Part shown: positions 1 to 8,040 of the stretch, piece by piece
How positions within the stretch are numbered: position 1 is the stretch's first letter
How the letters are laid out: each line of letters opens with the position of its first letter
Source: Nocardia rhizosphaerihabitans
GTDB taxonomy: Bacteria; Actinomycetota; Actinomycetes; Mycobacteriales; Mycobacteriaceae
Reading direction: 5' to 3'
Length of the DNA stretch: 64,000 nt
Assembly: GCF_014646295.1 (NCBI RefSeq)
Contig: NZ_BMNE01000004.1
Location: 821,970 to 885,969 of the forward strand
Notes under the pieces: generated by a model
What the model was told of the DNA's origin: nothing
What the model saw: the letters and a program-made list of their open reading frames with translations, nothing else
Databases searched by the model: none
Made by a program: the position numbers and the translations under genes

Positions 1-175
1 TGCAATCTTTGGTCGCTTCGGGGGACGGGTCGCCGTGTAGGCCCCGTGCCCGGTATCGACAACTTTCGTCTCGGGCGAGTGTAGGCAGTGTGCCAATTCG
101 GCCCGAACTCGGCTAGCCCTACTGTCGAGTAGGTCGCAGGTCACACTACGCGGCACTCTGTGATGTGAACATGTT

Positions 176-1081
176 TCAAATGATTCGATTCGGAACACCC
201 GGCTCGGTGCCCTGCGCGATCGGCAGCCGCACCGAGTTGCCCCATTCGATCCACGAGCCGTCGTAATTGCGCACCGACCTGCGGCCGAGCAGAAAGGTCA
301 GAACGAACCAGGTGTGGCTGGAGCGCTCGCCGACCCGGCTGTAGACGACCAGGTCCTCGGCGGGCAGCGCGCCGTAGACCTCGTCGAGTTCGGCCCTGGA
401 CCGGAAACGGCCGTCGCTGTTGCAGGCCTGCGTCCACGGAATGTTCACCGCGGTCGGCACGTGCCCGCCGCGCAGCGTGGCGTAATCCTGGTTGAGCGGC
501 TTGTCCTCGAGCTCGCCCGAGTACTCCTGCTCCGAACGCACGTCGACCAGGGGGCCGCCGAGCCGGGCCAGCACCTCGTCGCGGAACGCGCGCGCCACGG
601 TGTCGTCGCGCTCGACGTGGGGATAGTCGCCGGGGGACGGGTAGGGCAGGTCGAAGGTGGTGTCGCGTTCCTCGGAGATCCAGGCGTCGCGGCCGCCGTC
701 GAGCAGGCGCACGTCCTCGTGCCCGAAAAGGGTGAAGATCCAGGCGGTATGCGCTGCCTGGGCATTGCCGCGATCGCCGTAGATCACCACGGTGTCCTCG
801 CGCTGGATGCCCTTGGCGCGCATCAGCTCGGTGAAGCGGCGGCCGTCGACGTAGTCGCGGGTCACCGGGTCGCTCAGGTCGCCACGCCAATCGATTTTGA
901 CCGCACCGGGGACATGGCCGATGTCATAGAGCAGGATGTCATCGTTCGACTCGATGATCTTCACACCGGGCACCCCGATGTTTGCGGACAACCATTCTGT
1001 GGTTACCAATCGATGCGGGACTGCGTAGGAACCGAAGGCGGGGTGCGGATCCGGGGCGACGGGCACGGTGTGGTCCTTCAC
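176..1081 (-). CDS. sseA: Rhodanese-family sulfurtransferase (SseA-like) with Ser at the catalytic Cys position
   Basis: A 301-residue tandem rhodanese protein with a GTG start at 1079-1081. The family moves sulfane sulfur from thiosulfate or 3-mercaptopyruvate to thiol acceptors in the cytoplasm. The inactive N-terminal domain covers about residues 25-145 and the C-terminal domain about 165-290. The active-site loop reads YSRVGERSSHTW, and codon 248 is AGC (Ser). The actinobacterial homologues I remember have Cys here (CR[IV]GERSS), and that Cys carries the persulfide. Without it, classical sulfur transfer is not expected. The gene is divergent from the HTH regulator at 1220. Family assignment is firm; activity is in doubt. 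Confidence 0.88.
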   Translation of the reverse strand: MKDHTVPVAPDPHPAFGSYAVPHRLVTTEWLSANIGVPGVKIIESNDDILLYDIGHVPGAVKIDWRGDLSDPVTRDYVDGRRFTELMRAKGIQREDTVVIYGDRGNAQAAHTAWIFTLFGHEDVRLLDGGRDAWISEERDTTFDLPYPSPGDYPHVERDDTVARAFRDEVLARLGGPLVDVRSEQEYSGELEDKPLNQDYATLRGGHVPTAVNIPWTQACNSDGRFRSRAELDEVYGALPAEDLVVYSRVGERSSHTWFVLTFLLGRRSVRNYDGSWIEWGNSVRLPIAQGTEPGVPNRII

Positions 1082-1219
1082 GCGAGAGTATGGGCGGGTG
1101 CGACAGTGCGCTGAGGTCGCAGCCGATGGTATGTCTGTGTCGGCACATCACGAATCGACACAATGGTCGAATAAAGCGCAGAGCTGTCCGATAAAGTCTC
1201 TGGAGAGGAGGGGTGAGCT

Positions 1220-1993
1220 ATGTCCGATTCTTGGCCGCGGCGGCGACTGCTCGCGATCCTACGTGGCGCCACCGAGCCTCTCGACGCCCAGGAACTGGCC
1301 AGAATCACCGGACAGCATGTCACCACCGTCCGTTTCCACCTCGATGTGCTCACCCGCGAATCGCTGGTCCGCCAGTTCCAGCAGCCGCCGCGCGGCCGTG
1401 GACGCCCGCGGATCGGCTATCGCGCCGTGCAGCGCTCGGTGGGATACCAGGAACTCGCCCAGGTCCTCGCCGACCACCTCGGACCAGACCCGATCACCCG
1501 CTCCGCCGCCGCGGTCGCCGCGGGGCGCGCCTGGGGGGCACGGATGGACATCGGTACGCATCCGGTGGAGACGCTGGCCGATGCCAGGGACATCACCATG
1601 TCGCTGATGTCGGAGCTCGGGTTCGCGCCGGAGAAGGACCCGGTCGGGGAGACGGCCGAGCACGTGCAGATCAACCTCACCGCCTGCCCGCTGCGGGAAC
1701 TGGCCCGCTCGCACTCCGAAGTGGTGTGCGGGGTGCACATGGGGCTCATGCGGGAAGTGCTGGAGCGCAACGGCGCCCGCGGCCGGGTCGACGTGCGGCT
1801 GCATCCGTTCGTCGAGCCGGAACTGTGCACGGCCAGGCTGGAACTGACGCTGGGCGCGGAGAACTCCGCGCAGGCATCCGGAGCGCCCGTGACCGGCGAA
1901 CAGCCGGTGATCGCGCCGTCAGGCCCGCGAATCCCGCCACAGCTGCGTGACACCGACGCCGACGTCTTCGAGCAGCCTGCGCAACAGCGGTAG
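1220..1993 (+). CDS. HTH transcriptional regulator, SufR/ArsR-like with C-terminal cysteines
   Basis: A 257-residue regulator. Residues 5-65 form a winged helix-turn-helix (LDAQELARITGQHVTTVRFH, then a GRGRP wing). The C-terminal half has Cys156, Cys170 and Cys203 (spacing C-x13-C-x32-C). That resembles, without matching exactly, the cysteine cluster that binds Fe-S in SufR-type regulators. It is divergent from the sulfurtransferase gene, which suits a role in sulfur or Fe-S metabolism, but that link is inference. The reading frame overlaps the convergent maf gene by 75 bp. The ATG at 1220 follows a GGAGAGGAGG-like ribosome site at about 1201-1211. Confidence 0.78.
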   Translation: MSDSWPRRRLLAILRGATEPLDAQELARITGQHVTTVRFHLDVLTRESLVRQFQQPPRGRGRPRIGYRAVQRSVGYQELAQVLADHLGPDPITRSAAAVAAGRAWGARMDIGTHPVETLADARDITMSLMSELGFAPEKDPVGETAEHVQINLTACPLRELARSHSEVVCGVHMGLMREVLERNGARGRVDVRLHPFVEPELCTARLELTLGAENSAQASGAPVTGEQPVIAPSGPRIPPQLRDTDADVFEQPAQQR

Positions 1994-2554
1994 CCCGATC
2001 CCGATGACGCTGGACGGGTCGCCCTCGATCCGGTCGACGAACCAGCCGCCGAGCCCGTCCAACGTGAACGCACCCGCGACCTGCAGTGGTTCGCCGGAGG
2101 CGATGTAGGCGTCGAGCTCGTCCGGGCCGGGTTTGGCGAAATGCACCGTGGTGCTGCTGCACTCCTCGGACTCGGCGACGATCGCGCCGTCACGCAGCCG
2201 CAGCACGCAATGTCCGGTGATCAGATCGGCGCTGCGGCCCGCCATCCCCGCCCAGCGGGCGCGGGCCACCTCGGGCGTGTGCGGTTTACCTTGCAGCTGC
2301 CCGTCGACGAGCAGCATCGAATCGCAGCCGACGACGACACAGTCGGCGGCGAACTCGGGAATCGACGCGGCGACGTCGACGGCCTTGGCGCGAGCCAGGG
2401 CGATGACGACATCGGGCGAGGAGGTATCAGGGGGGAGCGCGGCCGACACCGCGTCCTCGTCTACACCCGAGACGCGCACGACGGGGTCGATACCCGCCGT
2501 GCGCAGGATCCCGAGACGGGCGGGGGACGCGGAGGCCAAGACCAGCCGGGTCAC
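1919..2554 (-). CDS. maf: Maf family nucleotide pyrophosphatase
   Basis: A 211-residue protein starting at a GTG (2552-2554). It opens with the Maf signature LVLASASPAR and continues with the acidic SGVDEDAV segment and a GCDSMLLVDG motif around the catalytic Asp. Maf enzymes hydrolyse non-canonical or modified nucleoside triphosphates to the monophosphate and pyrophosphate in the cytoplasm. It starts 5 nt after the end of accE5, so it is probably the last gene of an accD5-accE5-maf operon, the order also known from M. tuberculosis. Its 3' end runs 75 bp into the convergent regulator gene. Confidence 0.93.
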   Translation of the reverse strand: MTRLVLASASPARLGILRTAGIDPVVRVSGVDEDAVSAALPPDTSSPDVVIALARAKAVDVAASIPEFAADCVVVGCDSMLLVDGQLQGKPHTPEVARARWAGMAGRSADLITGHCVLRLRDGAIVAESEECSSTTVHFAKPGPDELDAYIASGEPLQVAGAFTLDGLGGWFVDRIEGDPSSVIGIGLPLLRRLLEDVGVGVTQLWRDSRA

Positions 2555-2559
2555 CCGGA

Positions 2560-2889
2560 TCAGCGCAGGTGCGACAGCAACGGGTACGCGTACGGCGAGA
2601 ACGGGGACGTGCCCCGGTGCAGCAGCGTCGCTTTGCCCCAGTTGTCGGACGGGCCGGTCGCGCCGCCTGCGGGGGCGCTCGCGGCCGCCGCGCTCAGCAC
2701 GGCGACCAGGGCCGCGATATCCGCATCGGTCGGCGAGCCCTTGATGATGCGGAACATCGGCTCACCGAGGCTCTCCGCGGGCTCGTCGGCAACCGCGCTC
2801 ACAGACAGTTCGACCTCGTCGACGAGTGGTTCGACGGCGAGCTCCAGCTCGGCGGCGGTCAGCACGTCTTCTTCTGCCACAGTTGTCAC
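2560..2889 (-). CDS. accE5: Acyl-CoA carboxylase epsilon subunit
   Basis: A 109-residue protein with a GTG start. The acidic N-terminal half (residues 1-45) shows no clear motif. The C-terminal half carries the epsilon-subunit pattern FRIIKGSPTDADIAALVAVL, then a Trp-Gly pair (DNWGK) and a closing SPFSPYAY segment. In mycobacteria the epsilon subunit tightens binding between the biotinylated alpha subunit AccA3 and the carboxyltransferase AccD5, which together supply methylmalonyl-CoA and related extender units. It lies 165 nt downstream of accD5 and just ahead of maf on the same strand. Confidence 0.9.
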   Translation of the reverse strand: MTTVAEEDVLTAAELELAVEPLVDEVELSVSAVADEPAESLGEPMFRIIKGSPTDADIAALVAVLSAAAASAPAGGATGPSDNWGKATLLHRGTSPFSPYAYPLLSHLR

Positions 2890-3054
2890 AGTGCCAGATC
2901 CTTCCTGCTTCGGCCGGGAGATCTCCCCGGTGCGAAGCTTGGGTACTTCGATGTCTTACAGCGCGGTTGACGCGATCATTCCCGGTAGGGACGCGACGAT
3001 CAATAGTTGCGTCATAGCAACCAGTGTGCGCGGCCTACCGGGGTTATCGCGCGA

Positions 3055-4695
3055 TCAGAGCGGAATGTTGCCGTGTTTCTTCGGCGGAAGGGTCACCATC
3101 TTGCGCTCGAGCAGTCGCAGCGCCGACACGATCTGGCCGCGCGTGTGCGACGGCGGGATGACCGCGTCGACGTAGCCGCGCTCGGCAGCCACGTACGGGT
3201 TCACGAGGGTGTCCTCGTACTCGTTCTGCAGCTCGAGGCGCAGAGCGTCCACGTCGGCGCCGTTCTTGGCGGCCTCCTGCAGCTGCTTGCGGTAGACGAA
3301 TCCGACGGCGCCGGAAGCGCCCATGACGGCGATCTGCGCGGTCGGCCACGCCAGGTTCACATCGGCGCCCATGTGCTTGGAACCCATGACGTCGTAGGCG
3401 CCGCCGTAGGCCTTGCGGGTGATGATCGTGATCTTGCCCACAGTGGCCTCACCGTAGGCGTAGAGCAGCTTCGCGCCGCGGCGGATGATGCCGTTGTATT
3501 CCTGGCCGGTGCCGGGCAGGAAGCCGGGCACGTCGACCAGGGTGATGATCGGGACGTTGAAGGCGTCGCAGGTGCGCACGAAGCGCGCGGCCTTCTCCGA
3601 GGCGTCGATGTCGAGGCAGCCGGCGAACTGGGTCGGCTGGTTGGCGACGATACCGACGCTGCGCCCGTCGACGCGACCGAAGCCGCAGATGATGTTCATC
3701 GCGCGCTCGGCCTGCACCTCGAGGAACTCGTCGTCGTCGAGCAGACGGCGGATGACCTCGTGCATGTCGTAGGGCTGGTTCGGCGAGTCCGGGATGATCG
3801 TGTCGAGCTCGATGTCCTCGTCGGTGAGGGAGTCCTCGATCGCGCCGTTGATCGGATCGGTCGGCGCGTGCCGCGGCGCCTCGGCGCGGTTGTTGCTCGG
3901 CAGGTAACCCAGCAGGTCCTTGACGTAGTCGAGGGCGTCCTGCTCGCCGGAGGCCACGTAGTGGGCGACGCCGGACTTGGTCATGTGGGTGTGCGCGCCA
4001 CCCAGGTCCTCCATGGTGACCTCTTCACCGGTGACGGTCTTGATCACGTCGGGACCGGTGACGAACATCTGCGAGGTCTGATCGACCATCACCACGAAGT
4101 CGGTGAGCGCGGGGGAGTACACGTGGCCACCGGCGGCGGGGCCCATGATCAGCGAGATCTGCGGGATCACGCCGGAGGCCTGCACGTTGCGGTGGAAGAT
4201 CTCGCCGTAGAGACCGAGGGAGACGACGCCCTCCTGGATGCGCGCGCCCGCGCCCTCGTTGATGCCGACCAGCGGACGGCCGGTCTTGAGCGCCAGGTCC
4301 ATCACCTTGACGATCTTCTCGCCGTAGACCTCGCCGAGCGAGCCACCGAAGACGGTGACGTCCTGGGAGAAGATGCAGACGTCGCGGCCGTCGATGGTGC
4401 CGTAGCCGGTGACGACGCCGTCGCCGAGTGGGCGGTTGTTCTCCAGGCCGAAGTTCACGCTGCGATGCTTGGCGAGGGCGTCGAGCTCGACGAAGGAGCC
4501 TTCGTCGAGCAGGGCGAGGATGCGCTCACGCGCGGTCATCTTGCCCTTGGCGTGCACCTTGTCGACCGCGGCCTCACCCATCGGGTGTTGCGCTTCTTCC
4601 AGCCGATTCCGCAGATCAGCCAGCTTCCCGGCGGTGGTGTGGATATCGGGGGCGCCCGCCGATTCCGATGCGGGCTGCTGCTGGACACTCGTCAT
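3055..4695 (-). CDS. accD5: Propionyl/acyl-CoA carboxylase beta subunit (carboxyltransferase)
   Basis: A 546-residue carboxyltransferase with both crotonase-like halves. The N-terminal half holds NEGAGARIQEG and IMGPAAGGHVYSPALTDF. The C-terminal half holds DVPGFLPGTGQEYNGIIRRGAKLLYAYGEAT (cited here as separate short stretches DVPGFLPG and GIIRRGAKLL) and KAYGGAYDVM. It transfers carboxyl from biotin on the alpha subunit to propionyl-CoA, feeding methyl-branched lipid and mycolate-related metabolism. Length and order (accD5, accE5, maf) match the mycobacterial operon. The ATG start is at 4693-4695; the birA gene lies divergent 124 nt away. Confidence 0.96.
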   Translation of the reverse strand: MTSVQQQPASESAGAPDIHTTAGKLADLRNRLEEAQHPMGEAAVDKVHAKGKMTARERILALLDEGSFVELDALAKHRSVNFGLENNRPLGDGVVTGYGTIDGRDVCIFSQDVTVFGGSLGEVYGEKIVKVMDLALKTGRPLVGINEGAGARIQEGVVSLGLYGEIFHRNVQASGVIPQISLIMGPAAGGHVYSPALTDFVVMVDQTSQMFVTGPDVIKTVTGEEVTMEDLGGAHTHMTKSGVAHYVASGEQDALDYVKDLLGYLPSNNRAEAPRHAPTDPINGAIEDSLTDEDIELDTIIPDSPNQPYDMHEVIRRLLDDDEFLEVQAERAMNIICGFGRVDGRSVGIVANQPTQFAGCLDIDASEKAARFVRTCDAFNVPIITLVDVPGFLPGTGQEYNGIIRRGAKLLYAYGEATVGKITIITRKAYGGAYDVMGSKHMGADVNLAWPTAQIAVMGASGAVGFVYRKQLQEAAKNGADVDALRLELQNEYEDTLVNPYVAAERGYVDAVIPPSHTRGQIVSALRLLERKMVTLPPKKHGNIPL

Positions 4696-4819
4696 GGGTT
4701 GCGAGTGTAACGAGTGACACCTCGTAGCACTACGGCAGTCTCACTTACCGACCAGTAGAGAAACCGCAGCTAGGTACGTCTCACAGGCCTGTAGCCGCAG
4801 GCCTAGTAGCCTGCCGGGA

Positions 4820-5614
4820 ATGAACAGGGCACCGATCGATGCGCAGCGTCTGCAGAGCTCCTCGGCCGCCGGGCCGCTGTCGTTCTACGAGCGGATCGAC
4901 GTCGTCGAGTCGACCGGATCGACCAATGCCGACCTCGTCGCCAGGGCCGCCGATTCGACCGCCGACCGGCAGGCACTGCTCGCCGAGGAACAGGTCAGCG
5001 GCCGCGGCAGGCACGCCCGCACGTGGGTGAGCCCGCCGCGCGCGCAGATCTCGCTGTCGATCCTGGTGCGGCTGCCCGACATCGACCCGACCACGCTGGG
5101 CTGGCTGCCGTTGCTCACCGGCGTCGCGGTGGTCGACGCGCTGCGCCGCTCCACCGGCGCCGACGCGGAACTGAAGTGGCCCAACGACGTTCTGCTCGGC
5201 GACCGCAAGCTCGCGGGCATCCTGGCCGAGGTCGCCGCGACCGGCGCCGCGCCCGCCGTGGTGGTCGGCATCGGCCTCAACGTCGATCTCGACGAGTCCG
5301 AACTGCCTGTCCCGCACGCGACTTCGCTGACGCTGGCCGGTATCGACACCGACCGCACCGAGCTCGTCGCCGCGATCCTGGCCGAATTCGCCGCCCGGTT
5401 CAGCGCCTGGCAGCAGGCGGGCTGGGCGACGAGCGAGATCGCCGCCGCCTACCGCCAGCGGTGCGCGACGATCGGCGTCGAGGTGCGGGCCGAACTGCCC
5501 GGTGGCCAGGTGATCACCGGGGTCGCGACCGGCATCGACGACACCGGCAGGCTGCTCATCGGCGACAGCGCGGTCTCGGCGGGCGATGTGTCGCACCTGC
5601 GCGGACAGTACTGA
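4820..5614 (+). CDS. birA: Biotin--[acetyl-CoA-carboxylase] ligase
   Basis: A 264-residue class I biotin protein ligase with no N-terminal DNA-binding domain. It shows STNADL, the biotinyl-adenylate loop GRGRHARTW, LKWPNDVLL, the lysine-containing KLAGILAE and GIGLNVD, in that order over residues 34-160, followed by a small C-terminal SH3-like cap. It attaches biotin to carboxylase alpha subunits, which fits its position next to accD5/accE5. It is divergent from accD5 and convergent with the desaturase gene. Confidence 0.95.
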   Translation: MNRAPIDAQRLQSSSAAGPLSFYERIDVVESTGSTNADLVARAADSTADRQALLAEEQVSGRGRHARTWVSPPRAQISLSILVRLPDIDPTTLGWLPLLTGVAVVDALRRSTGADAELKWPNDVLLGDRKLAGILAEVAATGAAPAVVVGIGLNVDLDESELPVPHATSLTLAGIDTDRTELVAAILAEFAARFSAWQQAGWATSEIAAAYRQRCATIGVEVRAELPGGQVITGVATGIDDTGRLLIGDSAVSAGDVSHLRGQY

Positions 5615-5670
5615 CGGCGGCCCCTGGTGGCCGTCGGCCAGGTACGCCTGACCGACGGGCTCCGGATTTC

Positions 5671-6639
5671 TCAGCGGGCGGCGACCCCGGCCCCCTTGCG
5701 CTCGGCGACCTCACGTTCGCGCGCCAGCAGCCGATCGCGTTGCTCCTCGAACTTGAGCACATCCTTCTCCAGCTTGTCCAGGAACCGCGCGAGTTCGTCG
5801 CGTGCCACCTCGCCCGCCGGCCCGAAATCGTTGCGGCCGAAGACGTTCCACTGCTTGAGCACCGGCAGCACCACCTCGTCGAGATGCTGGCGCAGGTCGT
5901 AGATGCCGTGCTTGGCCATCAGCACGCCGTTGCGCCGCCAGTTCGGCATGCCCGCGCCGGGCATCTCGAAGTTGGTGAGCACCTTGGTGATCGCGGGCAT
6001 CGCCTGATCGGGGACCAGGTCCAGCGCCGCCGCGCACAGGTTGCGGTAGAAGATCATGTGCAGGTTCTCGTCGGTGGCGACGCGGGCGAGCATGCGGTCG
6101 GCGACCGGGTCGTCGCAGACGCGACCGGTATTGCGGTGGCTGACCCGGGTTGCCAGCTCCTGGAACGTCACATACGCGACATTGACCAGGAATCCGCCCC
6201 AGTTCGCCGGCGCGTGCGCGCCCTGGGTCATGTGGATCATCCTGGCCTCTTCCAGAGCGACCGGGTCGACGCCGCGGGTGACCACCAGATAGTCACGGAT
6301 CACGATGCCGTGCCGGTTCTCCTCGGCGGTCCAGCGACCGACCCAGGTGCCCCAGGCGCCGTCCTGGGAGAAGTTCTCGGCGATCTCACGGTGGTAGGAC
6401 GGGAGATTGTCCTCGGTGAGCAGATTGGTGATCATCGCGGCCTTGGCGACCTCGGTGAGCCTGGATTGTCCTGGCTCCCAATCGATTCCGCCCATCGCGG
6501 CGAAATTGCGGCCCTCGTCCCACGGGACGTAATCGTGCGGATTCCAGTCCTTGGCGATGGAAAGGTGCCGGTTGAGATTCTGTTCGGCCACCGGCTCGAG
6601 GGCGGTGAGGATTTCGAGCTGAGTCAGAGCTTTGGTCAC
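5671..6639 (-). CDS. Acyl-[acyl-carrier-protein] desaturase (DesA type)
   Basis: A 322-residue ferritin-like di-iron desaturase. It carries the two iron-ligand motifs EENRHG and DENLH and the WNPHDYVPWDEG segment typical of actinobacterial DesA1/DesA2. It would insert a double bond into ACP-bound acyl chains, which in mycolate producers feeds unsaturated membrane lipid or meromycolate synthesis. I chose the GTG at 6637-6639 because TGGAGG lies 6 nt upstream and the homologues I remember begin close to TKALTQLEIL. A longer frame to 6750 has no ribosome site. It is not in the mycobacterial version of this neighbourhood as I recall it. Confidence 0.92.
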   Translation of the reverse strand: MTKALTQLEILTALEPVAEQNLNRHLSIAKDWNPHDYVPWDEGRNFAAMGGIDWEPGQSRLTEVAKAAMITNLLTEDNLPSYHREIAENFSQDGAWGTWVGRWTAEENRHGIVIRDYLVVTRGVDPVALEEARMIHMTQGAHAPANWGGFLVNVAYVTFQELATRVSHRNTGRVCDDPVADRMLARVATDENLHMIFYRNLCAAALDLVPDQAMPAITKVLTNFEMPGAGMPNWRRNGVLMAKHGIYDLRQHLDEVVLPVLKQWNVFGRNDFGPAGEVARDELARFLDKLEKDVLKFEEQRDRLLAREREVAERKGAGVAAR

Positions 6640-6767
6640 GCGTGCCTCCACTGTCGGGTGTCGAGCAAGCAGAATTGGGCAAAACCTGGCATCTAGCGTG
6701 GAATCCACAGTATCGCCTCGGCCGTGGCATCGGGAAATGCGGCCTCGCAACGGGGTATCGTTCGGCC

Positions 6768-7298
6768 ATGGGGTACCCGGAGGACGTTCTCGCGCCCGAC
6801 GAACAATTGATCCTGCATCGTCACCCGCACTGGAAGATGCTGGTGTGGCCGGTCGTCACGTTGATCGGCGGCACCGCGATCGCCGGCTTCCTCGGCGGGC
6901 TGGCCTGGCGTAACACCGAGGGGTCGGTGCGCACGGTGCTGCTGCTGCTCATCGGGCTGATCTGGCTCGGGCTGATCCTGTGGCGCTGCGTCGGCAAGGT
7001 GATCAGCTGGAAGTCCACGCATTTCATCATCACCGACCGGCGGGTGCTGGTGCGCCAGGGCGTGATCACCCACACCGGCATCGACATCCCGCTCAGCCGC
7101 ATCTCCAGCGTGCAGTTCGAACACGGCGTGTTCGACCGGGTGCTCGGTACCGGCACGCTGATCATCGGCTCGTCGTCGGAGGAACCGCTCGAATACGACG
7201 ACATCCCCCAGGTGCAGCAGGTGCACGCGCTGCTCTACCACGAGGTGTTCGAGGCGGGCAGCAGTCGCCGTGACCAGGCGTGGGGCGGTTACCGGTGA
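6768..7298 (+). CDS. PH-domain membrane protein (Rv3278c-like)
   Basis: A 176-residue protein with two hydrophobic helices (about residues 24-46 and 56-76) followed by a bacterial PH domain (bPH2, formerly DUF304) beginning near FIITDRRVLVRQGVITHTG. The order two membrane helices then PH domain is the Rv3278c layout, and its place near birA fits that. The role of these proteins is not established. I used the ATG at 6768; it is divergent from the desaturase. The two-component genes follow 40 nt later on the same strand. Confidence 0.87.
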   Translation: MGYPEDVLAPDEQLILHRHPHWKMLVWPVVTLIGGTAIAGFLGGLAWRNTEGSVRTVLLLLIGLIWLGLILWRCVGKVISWKSTHFIITDRRVLVRQGVITHTGIDIPLSRISSVQFEHGVFDRVLGTGTLIIGSSSEEPLEYDDIPQVQQVHALLYHEVFEAGSSRRDQAWGGYR

Positions 7299-7338
7299 GC
7301 TGTCGGCCCACCGCGACCGAGATCCGTAATCTGAGCAC

Positions 7339-8040
7339 ATGACCGCCGTACTGCTCGCCGAAGACGATGAGGCGATCGCCGTCCCGCTCTCGCGCGCCCT
7401 CGGTCGCGAGGGATATACCGTCACTGTCGAGCGGTTCGGCCCCGCGGTGCTGCGCCGCGCCCTCGAGGGCAATCACGACCTGCTGATCCTCGACCTCGGC
7501 CTGCCCGGCATGGACGGGCTCGAGGTGTGCAGGCAGGTCAGGGCCAGCGGTGCCGATCTGGCGGTGCTGATGCTCACCGCGCGCACCGACGAGGTCGACT
7601 TCGTCGTCGGCCTCGACGCGGGCGCCGACGACTACGTCGGCAAACCGTTCCGGCTGGCCGAGCTGCTGGCCAGGGTGCGAGCCCTGCTGCGGCGCAGCGG
7701 AATCGGTGACGACGCGGTGGAGGTCGGCGGGATCCGGCTCGAGCCCGCGGCCCGGCGCGTGCTGGTCAACGGGGCCGAGGTGAACCTGGCCAACAAGGAG
7801 TACGAGCTGCTCAAGGTGCTCATCGACCGGGCAGGTCAGGTGGTGCCGCGCGAGACGATCCTGCGTGAGGTGTGGGGCGACGCGGATCTGCGCGGCTCCA
7901 AGACGCTCGACATGCACATGTCCTGGTTGCGCCGCAAGATCGGGGACGAGGGGCCGATGGCGGAGCGGCGCATCGTCACGGTGCGCGGTGTCGGATTCCG
8001 GTTGAACACCGACGGGCCGTCCACCGCGAGCAGGGGCTAG
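7339..8040 (+). CDS. Two-component response regulator, OmpR/PhoB type
   Basis: A 233-residue regulator. The receiver domain (residues 1-115) has the acidic pair EDD near residue 8, the phosphoacceptor Asp in LLILDLGLPGMDG, and a conserved Lys in VGKPF. The winged-helix output domain (about 130-225) contains NKEYELLKVL and RGVGFRLN. It is translationally coupled to the sensor kinase gene (TAGTG overlap). The pair sits between two genes that are close neighbours in M. tuberculosis, so it looks like a local insertion. The signal and regulon are unknown. Confidence 0.93.
   Translation: MTAVLLAEDDEAIAVPLSRALGREGYTVTVERFGPAVLRRALEGNHDLLILDLGLPGMDGLEVCRQVRASGADLAVLMLTARTDEVDFVVGLDAGADDYVGKPFRLAELLARVRALLRRSGIGDDAVEVGGIRLEPAARRVLVNGAEVNLANKEYELLKVLIDRAGQVVPRETILREVWGDADLRGSKTLDMHMSWLRRKIGDEGPMAERRIVTVRGVGFRLNTDGPSTASRG

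Noticed and set aside
3007..4710. Long open frame (567 codons) on the + strand opposite accD5
   Set aside because: It is antisense to a clear carboxyltransferase. The translation is His/Val/Asp-rich without motifs, as expected for the shadow of a high-GC gene.
4785..4804. Inverted repeat AGGCCTG-TAGCCG-CAGGCCT before birA
   Set aside because: It is a perfect 7-bp repeat but short, and this BirA has no DNA-binding domain. No regulator is suggested by context.
5613..5640. Hairpin between birA and the desaturase gene
   Set aside because: The arms pair only with a bulge and there is no T tract; too weak to call a terminator.
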